The notes under the pieces are model-generated. The model was not told where the DNA came from. It did no database searches and saw nothing but the letters and a program-made list of their open reading frames with translations. A DNA stretch of 64,000 nucleotides, taken from Verrucomicrobiales bacterium (lineage in GTDB: Bacteria; Verrucomicrobiota; Verrucomicrobiia; Limisphaerales; J093). The stretch spans positions 62,001-126,000 of the forward strand of contig JACKPW010000017.1 in assembly GCA_024233215.1 (NCBI GenBank), in the 5' to 3' direction. The position numbers and the translations under genes were made by a program. Of this stretch, positions 26,726 through 35,120 are shown in pieces (the stretch's first letter is position 1; each line of letters begins with the position of its first letter).

Positions 26726-27429
26726 ATGGATCCAACCTCATCCAGACGACAGGCCTTCACGCGCTGATCGAGCTGCTGGTGGTCATCGCCATCATCGCGA
26801 TTCTGGCAGGCATGCTGTTGCCGGCCCTCAGCAAGGCCAAGGAAAAGGCCCGACGCATCCACTGCCTGAGCAACCTCAAGCAAGTCGGGATCGCGCTCCG
26901 GATGCACGCCGACGACAACCACGACCGCCTGCCCTACCACCACGAACCGGGCGGCGCCTGGCTCTGGGATCTCCATGCCAGGCTGGCCGATCACATCACC
27001 GACAACGGAGCCAACCGCGAGATCCTCTACTGCCCGCCTTCCACGTGAACTACAAGCAGTTCGACATGGATTTCTGGTGGAACTACTCCGGGGCGACCAG
27101 CGGGTCACAAGTTACTCCTGGATCATCAAGCGCCCTGCAGTACCCGGCACTGGCCCCAGGCAAAACGCTGCTCACGCGCATGACCGGCACCAACGTCAGT
27201 GAAACGGAACTGGTCGCCGACGTCGTGATTTCCGAAGTTCCAGACACGAACAATTTCACTCAGATCCGCAGCACCAGCGGCGGATCGATTACCACACCAC
27301 GAGTCACCTTCAAGGCCAGCGTCCCGCGGGCAGGAACATCCTCTTTCTCGATGGCCACGCCGCCTGGCGGGATTCAACCGGATGCAACTCCGCACCGCCT
27401 CGGGGATTCGACCCGGTTTCTGGTTCTAG
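26726..27429 (+). pseudogene. Prepilin-like (type II secretion pseudopilin, H-domain) gene with several frameshifts
   Basis: The gene starts MDPTSSRRQAFTR, then shifts frame into the hydrophobic core LIELLVVIAIIAILAGMLLP followed by ALSKAKEKARRIHCLSNLKQ, the standard N-terminus of the large Verrucomicrobia/Planctomycetes family of prepilin-like proteins. The body reappears in different frames: ADDNHDRLPYHHEPGGAWLWD, VNYKQFDMDFWWNYSG, SYSWIIKRP, LAPGKTLLTRMTGTN, and the usual ending NILFLDGHAAWR then FNRMQLRTASGIRPGFWF, stop at 27427-27429. At least five frame changes are needed. Each segment is itself well conserved, which argues for indel errors in the sequence more than for long decay. Confidence 0.7.
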
Positions 27430-27572
27430 ATCAGCCTCCTGCCCATGAACCGAGCGACGGGGTCAGAACTGCAGCTGTTGGCGGCGCTCTCCGCCAACAG
27501 GGAGAACTGACCCCCGAGCGGCCAAACGGGTTCAAGGCCCCACAGCATGCGCAATCGCGAAAGGGGCTCCGC

Positions 27573-27923
27573 CTGAAACGCCCGCTTCTCCTGAAGTGTT
27601 TCCTGCGCTACGTCGGCAGCGTCTCGTTGCTGGCCTTGGTGGCGGTGGCGATGCCGCACTCCTGGATGGATGCCACCCACCGCTGGCTCGGTTTGGGAGA
27701 GATGCCTTCCGGCCCAATCGTCGGTTACCTGACCCGAACGCTATCCGCGTTCTACGCCCTGCTGGGCGGATTGCTCTGGGTGTTGTCCTTCGACCTCAAA
27801 CGCCACCTGCCGGTCCTCCGTTACGTGGCCTGGGCCATGATCGGCTTTGGCGGCATCGCGTTGATCGTGGACTGGCAGGTGGGGCTGCCGTGGCACTGGA
27901 CCGTCTTTGAGGGCCAATGGTGA
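27573..27923 (+). CDS. Small integral membrane protein, unknown function
   Basis: The last ~116 codons of a long frame code a membrane protein: a first helix near LKCFLRYVGSVSLLALVAVA, then LGLGEMPSGPIVGYLTRTLSAFYALLGGLLWVLSFDLKRH, and a final helix YVAWAMIGFGGIALIVDW ending with GLPWHWTVFEGQW. Three to four membrane segments are likely. Proteins with this order (GLGxxPxxPIVxYLxRxxSxxYALxG) are common hypothetical proteins in Planctomycetes and Verrucomicrobia. The start is uncertain: there is no ATG, and I place it at CTG 27573 (LKRPLLLKC). An indel in this damaged stretch may hide the true one. Confidence 0.55.
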   Translation: MKRPLLLKCFLRYVGSVSLLALVAVAMPHSWMDATHRWLGLGEMPSGPIVGYLTRTLSAFYALLGGLLWVLSFDLKRHLPVLRYVAWAMIGFGGIALIVDWQVGLPWHWTVFEGQW

Positions 27924-28063
27924 TTGCGTTTGGCAAGGTGATTCTGTGGCTGGCCCGTAGTGTCTCCGAGGAGGGCCGCTGACTTGAGGGGAACGAGACT
28001 GCACACTGCTTCCAGGAAGAAATCCGGCATTGCGGCAAATCAGCATTGCAGTATCCTGCTGCC

Positions 28064-28413
28064 ATGACGGTGACCGTTCAACTCAGCCGGCGGACCACCG
28101 TCGTCACGCACCCTGCCGTTTGGCAGGAAGCGGAGCGGAACCTGGCGGCGAAACGGCCCGGATGGCTGAGCGGCTTGGAGGCAATCAAGGCCTTGGTCGA
28201 ACTCAGCACCAGCGTTACACCGTGTCCCGATGCCGGGCTGCCCCCAAGGACCGTCCTGTGCTGGGCGCCGCCATCGCCGCAAGGGCGGACCGGTTGGTCA
28301 CCGGCGACCTGGCGCATTTCGGTTCGCTTTACGGCAGAGCAATCCTGGGCCTCACCATCGTGTCGCCAAGAATGATGGCGGAAGAACTGCGATCCATGGA
28401 ACCGAAGGCCTGA
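28064..28413 (+). pseudogene. PIN-domain toxin gene, truncated at the 5' end and frameshifted
   Basis: The first frame reads AVWQEAERNLAAKRPGWLSG, then LEAIKALVELSTSVTPCPDA. After a C5 run at 28241-28245 the pattern continues in another frame as KDRPVLGAAIAARADRLVTG, DLAHFGSLYGRAILGLTIVS and a stop at 28411-28413. LPPKDRPVLGAAIAARADRLVTGDLAHFG is the C-terminal half of PIN-domain nucleases of the VapC/DUF group, including the D of TGDLAHFG. The N-terminal part with the first catalytic Asp is absent: the region upstream of ATG 28064 has no PIN-like sequence. One inserted C would restore one frame, but the toxin would still lack its front. Confidence 0.65.
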
Positions 28414-28451
28414 GTCGCGACTTCACGTTCATACCCCTCAGGTCGCTCCGC

Positions 28452-29475
28452 TCATGAGTGCTTGGCATGACCGTTCGCCCGAAACCAATCCACGGCGTCA
28501 CGCAACGCCTCACGCGGTGGGGTCTGCGGCAGACCCAGTTCACGAATGGCTTTGGCCGGGTTGAAGAACATCTTGTGCGGGCCATCCGCACGCCGGCCAG
28601 CGGGGCCTTGGGCGGCTTGCCGGTAAAACGTGCCACCGTTTCGTTCACGCCCGCCGCCGCAAAGGCCAGCCAGTAGGGCACCTGCATTCGGGGAGCCCGC
28701 AACCCGGTGAGTTCCGCCATCACCTCCAGAGCCTGCTTCAGCGTCCAGTTGCCGTCCGCGTGGCCCAGCAGGTAGCGCTCCCCACCCGGCCCTTTTCGGC
28801 GGCGAGGATGTGTCCCTGCGCTCCAAACCGCACGTGAACCCAGTTCAAGCCGGTGTCGAGGTAGGCCGGCAGAGCACGGTTCAGAAAATCGACGACGATC
28901 CTCCCGGTCGGCGTCGGTTTGACATCGCGGGGACCGACCGGCGCCGACGGGTTCACCATGACCACCGGCAGCCCCTTCCCCGCCAGTTCCCGGGCAACCT
29001 CCTCCGCCAGCCATTTCGAATGCTTGTAGGGATTGCGTCGGACCTGCTCCAGCGGCGCGGTCCGTGACTCGTCCGCAGGCTCGACGCCGGCGTCGGTTTC
29101 CTTCGGCAAGGCCAGCGTGCCCACCGTGCTGGTGTAGACGATCCGGGAACAACCGGCATCGGCCGCCGCCTCCAGAACCGCGCGGGTGCCGTCGACATTC
29201 GCGGCATACATCGGTGCGTAGTCGCGCAACCACAAGTGATAGCTCGCGGCGACGTGAAAGCACCAATCGCAACCGCGGATGACCTCCGCCAGCGCCGCGC
29301 GATCCCGCAGGTCCGCCCGCACGGCCTCGAACTCCGCTCCCCCCAGACCACGAAGGTCGCTGTCCTCGCGGACCAAGGCCTTCACCTCGTGCCCAGCGGC
29401 GTTCAACTCGTGAACGAGATTCGCGCCGATGAAACCGGTGGCGCCTGTGACAAAGCACTTGGGGATTCGAGGCAT
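28452..29475 (-). pseudogene. NAD(P)-dependent SDR epimerase/reductase (HpnA / dihydroflavonol-reductase-like), two frameshifts
   Basis: From ATG 29475 the protein opens MPRIPKCFVTGATGFIGANL, an extended-SDR Rossmann motif (TGxxGxxG), followed by the active-site region YTSTVGTLALPKE and YKHSKWLAEEVARELAGKGL (YxxxK). The frame breaks after LAAEKGRVG at a C4 run on the plus strand (28780-28783). It continues as GERYLLGHADGNWTLKQALE, LTGLRAPRMQVPYWLAFAAA and VARFTGKPPKAPLAGVRMA, breaks again near 28577, and ends as HKMFFNPAKAIRELGLPQTP to the stop at 28452. Two one-base insertions give an uninterrupted protein of about 340 residues. HpnA-type proteins are linked to hopanoid or sugar metabolism. 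Confidence 0.8.
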
Positions 29476-29481
29476 CAGGAC

Positions 29482-29510
29482 TTCGGCCGCAACTGCGGGA
29501 ACAGGAGAAC
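29482..29510. repeat. Displaced copy of the lysS 3' end (left copy)
   Basis: 29 bases that match the last codons of lysS (30245-30273) at 27 positions, with the first 23 identical. Read on the minus strand it still codes VLLFPQLRPK, the lysS C-terminus. It sits directly upstream of the SDR start codon. The two copies are 763 bases apart and bracket the toxin-antitoxin pair. Confidence 0.75.
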
Positions 29511-29554
29511 TTTGCCGCACACACCGTCGTGGCCCCTGGAGAATCCAGCGTTGT

Positions 29555-29965
29555 TCACGGAGTGGTCCAGTCTTCCAGGTTGAGTCCGGCAACCCGACCG
29601 AACTCGCCGGCGTTGCTGCTGACCAGCGTCAATCCATGAGTCAGGCAAATCGCGGCAATCTTCAGATCGTTCGGGCCAATCGTGTGACCGTGCGACTCCA
29701 ACTCGTGTCGAATCGAGCCATAGTGCCTGGCCGCAACGTCATCGAAGGGGAACGAAAAGTACGGAGCGAGGAGGCTGTCAATGCTCTCCCGGCGCTTGTT
29801 GGAGCCTCGGTATTTCAGCGCTCCGTGATACAATTCGGCCTTCACCACCGAGCAAGTGACAATGGACTCAACCCGCTCCGCTTCCAGACGCCGCGGCAAA
29901 CAATCAGGAGGACGCTTGAGCAGGAGAATCCAGATGTTCGTGTCGAGCAGGTAACGGCTCACCAC
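29555..29965 (-). CDS. vapC: VapC-family PIN-domain ribonuclease toxin
   Basis: 136 residues. PIN hallmarks: D8 in YLLDTNIWILL, E44 in VVKAELYHGALK, the IGPNDLKIAAICLTHGLTLV segment with the third Asp, and SSNAGEFGRVAGLNLEDW at the end. The fourth acidic position of the family (TNNxxEF) is less clear here because SSNAGEF lacks an extra Asp, but active VapC proteins with this form are known. It overlaps the preceding antitoxin gene by seven bases. It lies between the two copies of the lysS 3' end. Confidence 0.9.
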   Translation of the reverse strand: MVSRYLLDTNIWILLLKRPPDCLPRRLEAERVESIVTCSVVKAELYHGALKYRGSNKRRESIDSLLAPYFSFPFDDVAARHYGSIRHELESHGHTIGPNDLKIAAICLTHGLTLVSSNAGEFGRVAGLNLEDWTTP

Positions 29966-30201
29966 TCCTCCCGGTTCTCGAACTCACCCTGCGAGGGCCG
30001 CTCGAAATCGTCGTCCGCCCAGATGCCGACGAAGCGGGCAAGATGAGCACGGTGAGCGCCTTGCCCCCCGGAGTCACAAGCTGCCGCAGGCTTCTTCTCC
30101 GCAAGGCGCAGCGCATCGCGCACCAACTGCTCCACCGATGCAGCGGTCTCCGGATCAAGGCTCTGAAGCTTACGATCCAACTCGACGGCAATCGCGGTCA
30201 T
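29959..30201 (-). CDS. Antitoxin of the VapC partner (RHH-like small protein)
   Basis: 80 residues. The N-terminal MTAIAVELDRKLQSLDPETA and SVEQLVRDALRLAEKK have the strand-helix-helix pattern of small DNA-binding antitoxins. The C-terminus (FVGIWADDDFERPSQGEFEN) is acidic and should bind the toxin. It belongs to a different antitoxin family from the AbrB-type vapB at 4.4 kb. Start at ATG 30201, 40 bases from the lysS stop. Role inferred from position and overlap with the PIN toxin. Confidence 0.8.
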   Translation of the reverse strand: MTAIAVELDRKLQSLDPETAASVEQLVRDALRLAEKKPAAACDSGGQGAHRAHLARFVGIWADDDFERPSQGEFENREEW

Positions 30202-30240
30202 GCGGGCAGTCTATTGCTCCCAAAGCGATTTGCAACGGCC

Positions 30241-31710
30241 CTATTTCGGCCGCAACTGCGGGAACAGCAGGACGTCCCGGATGCTCTCCTGTCCCAGCAG
30301 CAACATGCACAACCGGTCGATGCCGATCCCGATCCCGCCCGCGGGTGGCATCCCATGTTCCAGCGCCACGAGAAAATCCTCGTCCAGCTTCTGTTGCTCG
30401 CCGCCGGCCTGATGTTCCAGCCGCTCGCGCTGTTCGATCGGATCGTTTTGCTCCGTGTAACCCGGGGAGATCTCCTGGCCGTTGATGCAACACTCGAACA
30501 CCTCAACCGTGCTCGGGTCATCCGGCGAGAGCTTGGCCAGCGGGATCAACTCCTTTGCGGCATGCGTCACGAATACCGGATCGATCAGCGTCGGCTCGAT
30601 GAGCTTCTCGAACAGCGCCTGGGTCACTTCGAAGTCCTCAAAGGCGTCCCCCAACTCCGCCCCAAGTTCCACGGCCCGTCGCTTGCGCTCCTCCAGCGAG
30701 ACGTCGAACCAGTCGCCCCCGGCGCGCTCACGGACCAGGTCCTTGTACCGAATCCGCTTCCAGGGTCGGGTGAGGTTGATCGTCCGGATCACCTCCCCTT
30801 CGTGATCCCGATGTTCGATCACCAGCGTCCCCAGCACCGTCTCCGCCACGTGACAGACGAGGCTCTCCACCAACTCCATCATCGACTCGTAATCGCCGAA
30901 GGCCTGGTAGGCCTCGAGCATCGTGAACTCGGGGTTGTGCCGGCGCGAGAGTCCCTCGTTGCGGAAGTTGCGCCCCAACTCGAACACCTTGTCGAAGCCG
31001 CCCACCAGCAATCGCTTCAACGGCAGTTCCAGCGCGATGCGCAGGTAGAAGTCGCAGCCCAAGGAATTGTGATGGGTCACAAACGGGCGCGCCGCCGCCC
31101 CCCCCGGGATCGCCTGCATCATCGGCGTTTCGACCTCGAGATAACCGCGCTCTTGCAGGAAGTTTCGGATCTCACGAATGATGGCGCTCCGCTTGACGAA
31201 GGTCTCCTTCACGGCGTCGTTCGACATCAGGTCGAGATAGCGCTGCCGGTAGCGGGTCTCGGTGTCCTCCAGCCCGTGCCACTTCGCAGGCGGCGGGCGC
31301 AACGCCTTCGCCAGCGGAACAAACTCCTCAACCTTGACCGAAATCTCCCCGGCCCGGGTCTTGAACATCGTGCCCCGCACCCCGATGAAGTCCGCCAGGT
31401 CCAGTTGCTTGAACAACTCGAACGCCTCGTCGCCAATCGCCTTCTGCTGGACGTAGAGCTGGATGCGCCCGCTCTGGTCCTTCAGGTCGAGGAACTGGCT
31501 CTTGCCCATGTCGCGATGGGCGGTGATGCGTCCCGCCAGGGCGACGGGCTGTCCCTCGGCGTAGGTGCCGGCCTGGTATTTGACCCGGGCCTCGCCGCAC
31601 CCCTCACCGGGGGTGAACTTGTTCCGGAACGGATCAACCCCTCGCTCGCGCAGGGCGGCAAGGTTGGTCTTGCGTTGTTCGATCAGGGCGTTGCTGTCTT
31701 CCATAACCAT
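30241..31710 (-). CDS. lysS: Lysyl-tRNA synthetase, class II
   Basis: About 489 residues from ATG 31710 (a second ATG is at 31704). The N-terminal OB-fold anticodon-binding domain is visible (VALAGRITAHRDMGKSQFLDLKDQSGRIQLYV), then motif 1 around RNFLQERGYLEVETPMMQ, motif 2 FRNEGLSRRHNPEFTMLEAY, and motif 3 GGIGIGIDRLCMLLLG near the end. It charges tRNA-Lys and is essential. The gene ends ...LLFPQLRPK TAG at 30241-30243. Its last 23-29 bases are repeated 763 bases downstream. The upstream neighbour waaA is on the same strand 97 bases away. Confidence 0.97.
   Translation of the reverse strand: MVMEDSNALIEQRKTNLAALRERGVDPFRNKFTPGEGCGEARVKYQAGTYAEGQPVALAGRITAHRDMGKSQFLDLKDQSGRIQLYVQQKAIGDEAFELFKQLDLADFIGVRGTMFKTRAGEISVKVEEFVPLAKALRPPPAKWHGLEDTETRYRQRYLDLMSNDAVKETFVKRSAIIREIRNFLQERGYLEVETPMMQAIPGGAAARPFVTHHNSLGCDFYLRIALELPLKRLLVGGFDKVFELGRNFRNEGLSRRHNPEFTMLEAYQAFGDYESMMELVESLVCHVAETVLGTLVIEHRDHEGEVIRTINLTRPWKRIRYKDLVRERAGGDWFDVSLEERKRRAVELGAELGDAFEDFEVTQALFEKLIEPTLIDPVFVTHAAKELIPLAKLSPDDPSTVEVFECCINGQEISPGYTEQNDPIEQRERLEHQAGGEQQKLDEDFLVALEHGMPPAGGIGIGIDRLCMLLLGQESIRDVLLFPQLRPK
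30245..30273. repeat. lysS 3' end (right copy of the direct repeat)
   Basis: The original copy, inside the last codons of lysS, matching 29482-29510 in the same orientation. A copy at the far side of the toxin cassette is what one expects if the cassette, or its ancestor, inserted at the lysS terminus and carried or duplicated the gene tail. Confidence 0.75.
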
Positions 31711-31806
31711 CTGACAAGCCCCGCATGAAACACCCTGCGGCGCGAGGCGGCAAGGTCGTTCGCCCGACCGCCGGCAGCACAGCCGGGACTGCAAACCGCG
31801 CGGCAA

Positions 31807-33144
31807 TCATTCCTCGCGGCCCAACGGGGAGACGTAGGTCTGGTCCGTGGGCAGGCGGTCCAGGATCATCCGGACGGTCTGTTCCATGGCACCCGTGTTT
31901 TCGCGAACCACCTGGATCGCCTTGCGCCCCATCTCCGCCCGCCGCTCCGGCTTCGCCAGCAGTTCCGCGATGGCGGTTTCCAGGGCCGCCGCATCCGGGA
32001 CCTGGACAGCGCCGCCGCCCTCGACGAACGCGGTCGAAATGGCGGCGAAGTTCTGCATGTTCGGCCCGAACACCATGGCCTTGCCCAGCGCGGCGGGTTC
32101 GATCGGGTTCTGGCCTCCTTCCGCCAGCAGGCTCTTGCCGACGAACACGACGTCAGCCTCCTCGTAGAAGTGCTTGAGTTCGCCGGTGGTGTTCACCAGC
32201 AGGCACTGCAACGAGCGCTCGGCCAGACGGGTCCGGTTCGTGATTTCGCGGCGGTAGATGAACTTCACGCCACGGTTTTCCAGCTCGCGACCGACCTCGC
32301 GTCCCCGCTCAAAATGGCGCGGCACCAGGATGAGAAACAGGTCTGGAAAGCGTTCCCGCAGCCGCTGAGCAATGTCCGCCAGCAACGCTTCCTCACCGGC
32401 ATGGGTGCTGCCGCCGAGCAACACCGGCGCTCCCTCGGGAACCCCGATCTGCCGGAGGAGCGCACCGACATCGAACACGCGGCGATGATCCACCGCGGCG
32501 GCGTCGTATTTCAGGCTGCCGAACACGTGAACGCGATCGGGGCGGCAACCGATGCGCACCAACTCGCGGGCGTCGTGCTCGCTCTGGGCGCCCACGCCCG
32601 AAAAGCAGGCGAAGACCTTGCGAAAGATGAAACCGAGGCGGCGGTAGCCCCGGTAGGAGCGTTGGGACAAGCGGGCGTTGACGAGAAACACGGGAATGCG
32701 CCGGGAGCGGCATTTCCAAAGAAAATTGGGCCAGATCTCCGCTTCCAGCAGCACGACCGCCTTGGGATGGATCACGCGCAGGGCCTTGGACACGGGCCCC
32801 GGAAAGTCGAGCGGGTAGTAGATCTTCTCGATGTGCCCCGGCAGCCGCTTGTTCAACTCCGCCATGCCGGTCGAGGTGTTGGTCGAAACCACCATCTTCA
32901 GATTGGGAACCCGTGGTTCCAGCGCCCGGATCAACTGCACGCAAAGATTCACCTCCCCGACACTGGCGGCATGGCACCAGATCACGTGACGATTGGTCAC
33001 CGAGTGTTTGACGCGCGCACCAAATCTCCCGAGGCGCTGCCCGAAGTTCTGCTGCCATCCCCCTCGACGCCACATCTTGAGGAAGTAATAGGGAAAGCAG
33101 ACCCAGAACAAGGCCGTAAAGCAAATGTTGTAGAGTGTCCGCAT
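31807..33144 (-). CDS. waaA: 3-deoxy-D-manno-octulosonic acid (KDO) transferase, GT30
   Basis: 445 residues from ATG 33144 (MRTLYNICFTALFWVCFPYY, an N-terminal membrane anchor). Conserved segments: IWCHAASVGEVNLCVQLIRAL, VSTNTSTGMAELNKRL, EIWPNFLWKCRSRRIPVFLVNARLS (the acidic residue is the catalytic base in WaaA), LGGSTHAGEEALLADI and LLAEGGQNPIEPAALGKAMVFGP. The enzyme adds KDO to the lipid A precursor on the cytoplasmic face of the inner membrane, so this bacterium makes an LPS core. Its presence fits the LpxR-like protein at 45.9 kb. Confidence 0.95.
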   Translation of the reverse strand: MRTLYNICFTALFWVCFPYYFLKMWRRGGWQQNFGQRLGRFGARVKHSVTNRHVIWCHAASVGEVNLCVQLIRALEPRVPNLKMVVSTNTSTGMAELNKRLPGHIEKIYYPLDFPGPVSKALRVIHPKAVVLLEAEIWPNFLWKCRSRRIPVFLVNARLSQRSYRGYRRLGFIFRKVFACFSGVGAQSEHDARELVRIGCRPDRVHVFGSLKYDAAAVDHRRVFDVGALLRQIGVPEGAPVLLGGSTHAGEEALLADIAQRLRERFPDLFLILVPRHFERGREVGRELENRGVKFIYRREITNRTRLAERSLQCLLVNTTGELKHFYEEADVVFVGKSLLAEGGQNPIEPAALGKAMVFGPNMQNFAAISTAFVEGGGAVQVPDAAALETAIAELLAKPERRAEMGRKAIQVVRENTGAMEQTVRMILDRLPTDQTYVSPLGREE

Positions 33145-33311
33145 GTGGCGTCCAAAAGGTCGTGGTCGGCCCCGGTTCCTCCCCGTCACCTGGCTTCCGT
33201 CGGCCGGCACAGGCAGCCCGGGATCCTCCCTGGCAACGCTGACAGCGGGATCGTAGGTGCGGCTGCCGCAAGGTCAAACCCCGAATCGCCGGACCCAGAC
33301 CTGTCGAGGAG

Positions 33312-34424
33312 TCAGTTGGGGCCTGCGCCGCCGGGGACCCAGCGCAGATCCACAAGTTCGCCAGGGCGCAGCTGCAATTCTCCGGGCACCGTCAGATCGA
33401 TGGGTACACCCAGGGTCTCACCGTTGCCAGAGGACGCCATCAGCAATGGCGGCACCACGGTCATGAATCCCCCAATGCTCGCCACGGTGGCGTAAGCGGC
33501 CTTCCGTGGGGTGGTTCGGGACAGCACTTCCACGCGGGTTCCCACCTTCGTTTCGGGTCCGATCGGCGGCAGGACATAAGCCCGGATACGTTCCCCTTTG
33601 GTGGAGCGGATGGTCAGAATGATGTCCCCCGCGGCTACGTTCTCGCCGGCCTGGCGGAAGATCTCACTGACCTCCCCGTCAATCGGAGCCGTCAGGGTGA
33701 CCGGTCGCAGCTCCACCTCGGCCAGCCGCAGACGGCTCTCCTGCAGATCAAGCGCCGCCTTCATCGGGTCCTCCTGATCCACTCCGACTGATTTCTTGAT
33801 GTCCGCAAACTGGAAGCGCTTCATGGAATCTTCAATCTGCGCGACCATGGACTCCCGCTCCTTGATCTCCACATCGAGGGCATCGCGATTGCTTGCAGCC
33901 TCCTCCGCCTCGTCTGCGGACACCACTCCGGCGGGTTCCAGCCGCAGCTTTTCGAGCCGGTCGGCATCGGCCTTGGCATAGGCCAGCCGGACCCGGGCGG
34001 AGGCGAGTTCCACCCGCTCCCCAAGCCAGTCAAGGCGAAGCCGTTCGAAATCGACCCGTGCCCGCTCCAGTCCCAGTGCGGCGTCCCCCTGGCTGCGCAG
34101 CACAGCGACCTCGGCCCGAACGACTGCCAGCGTGGCCTCCGCCAGCCTCGGCTCGGCAATGGCGAGTTCGACGAGTGGCTCACCGGCGCGAACCTGCTGG
34201 AAGGGGGTGGCGCTCACCCCAAGGAGGTGGCCCGCCCGGCTGCTTCGCACCTCGGCCTGATCGGTCACCACCTGGCCCACCAACTGGGACGGGGTGACGT
34301 GGTTGGCCCAGATGAAGGCTGACACGACGAGTGTGCCGGCATACACCAGCCAGGGAACCACCTGCACGCGGAATTCACGCCAGCGCAGGCGTGCCGGGGT
34401 GGGAACTGGTTTAACTCCGCTCAT
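33312..34424 (-). CDS. HlyD-family periplasmic adaptor (membrane fusion) protein
   Basis: 370 residues. One N-terminal membrane helix (VVPWLVYAGTLVVSAFIWA), a first lipoyl half (SRAGHLLGVSATPFQQVRAGEPLVELAIAEPRL), an extended coiled-coil region (AKADADRLEKLRLEPAGVVSADEAEEAAS), then the second half (VTLTAPIDGEVSEIFRQAGENVAAGDIILTI) and beta-barrel. Such proteins bridge inner-membrane transporters to the outer membrane. It lies 3 bases from the DUF4956 gene, in a cassette with the VTC-domain gene. No TolC or transporter is seen in the window. Its partner in this cassette is likely the DUF4956 protein. Confidence 0.88.
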   Translation of the reverse strand: MSGVKPVPTPARLRWREFRVQVVPWLVYAGTLVVSAFIWANHVTPSQLVGQVVTDQAEVRSSRAGHLLGVSATPFQQVRAGEPLVELAIAEPRLAEATLAVVRAEVAVLRSQGDAALGLERARVDFERLRLDWLGERVELASARVRLAYAKADADRLEKLRLEPAGVVSADEAEEAASNRDALDVEIKERESMVAQIEDSMKRFQFADIKKSVGVDQEDPMKAALDLQESRLRLAEVELRPVTLTAPIDGEVSEIFRQAGENVAAGDIILTIRSTKGERIRAYVLPPIGPETKVGTRVEVLSRTTPRKAAYATVASIGGFMTVVPPLLMASSGNGETLGVPIDLTVPGELQLRPGELVDLRWVPGGAGPN

Positions 34425-34427
34425 GAC

Positions 34428-35111
34428 CTAGATTTCGGATTCATCCTCCGCCTGGAGGCTGGAAACGCGGGAAATCCCGTTGGTACCACGCAGGGTGGTC
34501 AGCATTTCCTCCAGCCGGTTCGGATCGCGCAGCAGCAACCGGTATGACAGGTCCGTGCCGCCCTGCGCCTCGTTGTCGCGTTGGCTGGCGCAATGGCTGC
34601 GGCGACTGAAACGCCAGAACAAGGTCCGAAGAGTGTCGATTTCCTGCATGGGCCGGGCCCAGTGCAGGTTCACGATCACATCGTAACGATGTTTGCTGCC
34701 GAAGGCTGTGGCCCAGAGATACAGCAGGATGCCGATGATCACGCAGGTCACCAGAATCGCCACCGGATAGCGCTGCGTGCCGCAGGCCATCCCCACCACG
34801 AGCCCGGCCAGAATGTAACTGGTATCCAGCGTGTCCCGCAGGATGTTCCGGAATCTCACGATGGCAAACACCGCCATCATGCCGAAGGCAGTGACGAGAT
34901 TGTGCGCCATCACCATCATCACCGCAGCCACCAGCACGGGAATGACGATCAGGGAGTTGACGAAGGTCCGGGAATATGAAAGCCCGCTGTGGGTCCACAT
35001 GTAGACCCAGGCCAGCGACTGCCCGCAAAGGAACGCCAACAACAGACCCAGAAGGACCAGCGGCACACTGATCGGCGCCTGGGCGTAGTCACCTTGAAAA
35101 AACCAGTCCAT
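34428..35111 (-). CDS. DUF4956 integral membrane protein
   Basis: 227 residues with four to five membrane helices (VPLVLLGLLLAFLCGQSLAWV, TFVNSLIVIPVLVAAVMMVM, FGMMAVFAIVRFRNILRDTLDTSYILAGLVVGMACG, YPVAILVTCVIIGILLYLWA), followed by a soluble C-terminal domain. The FGMMAVFAIVRFRN..RDTLDT signature is that of DUF4956. The family is typically coupled with VTC-domain proteins in Bacteria, and a role in polyphosphate or surface polymer handling has been proposed but not proven. The stop is three bases before the HlyD start; the VTC gene stop is nine bases upstream, so all three are one operon. Confidence 0.9.
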   Translation of the reverse strand: MDWFFQGDYAQAPISVPLVLLGLLLAFLCGQSLAWVYMWTHSGLSYSRTFVNSLIVIPVLVAAVMMVMAHNLVTAFGMMAVFAIVRFRNILRDTLDTSYILAGLVVGMACGTQRYPVAILVTCVIIGILLYLWATAFGSKHRYDVIVNLHWARPMQEIDTLRTLFWRFSRRSHCASQRDNEAQGGTDLSYRLLLRDPNRLEEMLTTLRGTNGISRVSSLQAEDESEI

Positions 35112-35120
35112 ATCGTCTGC

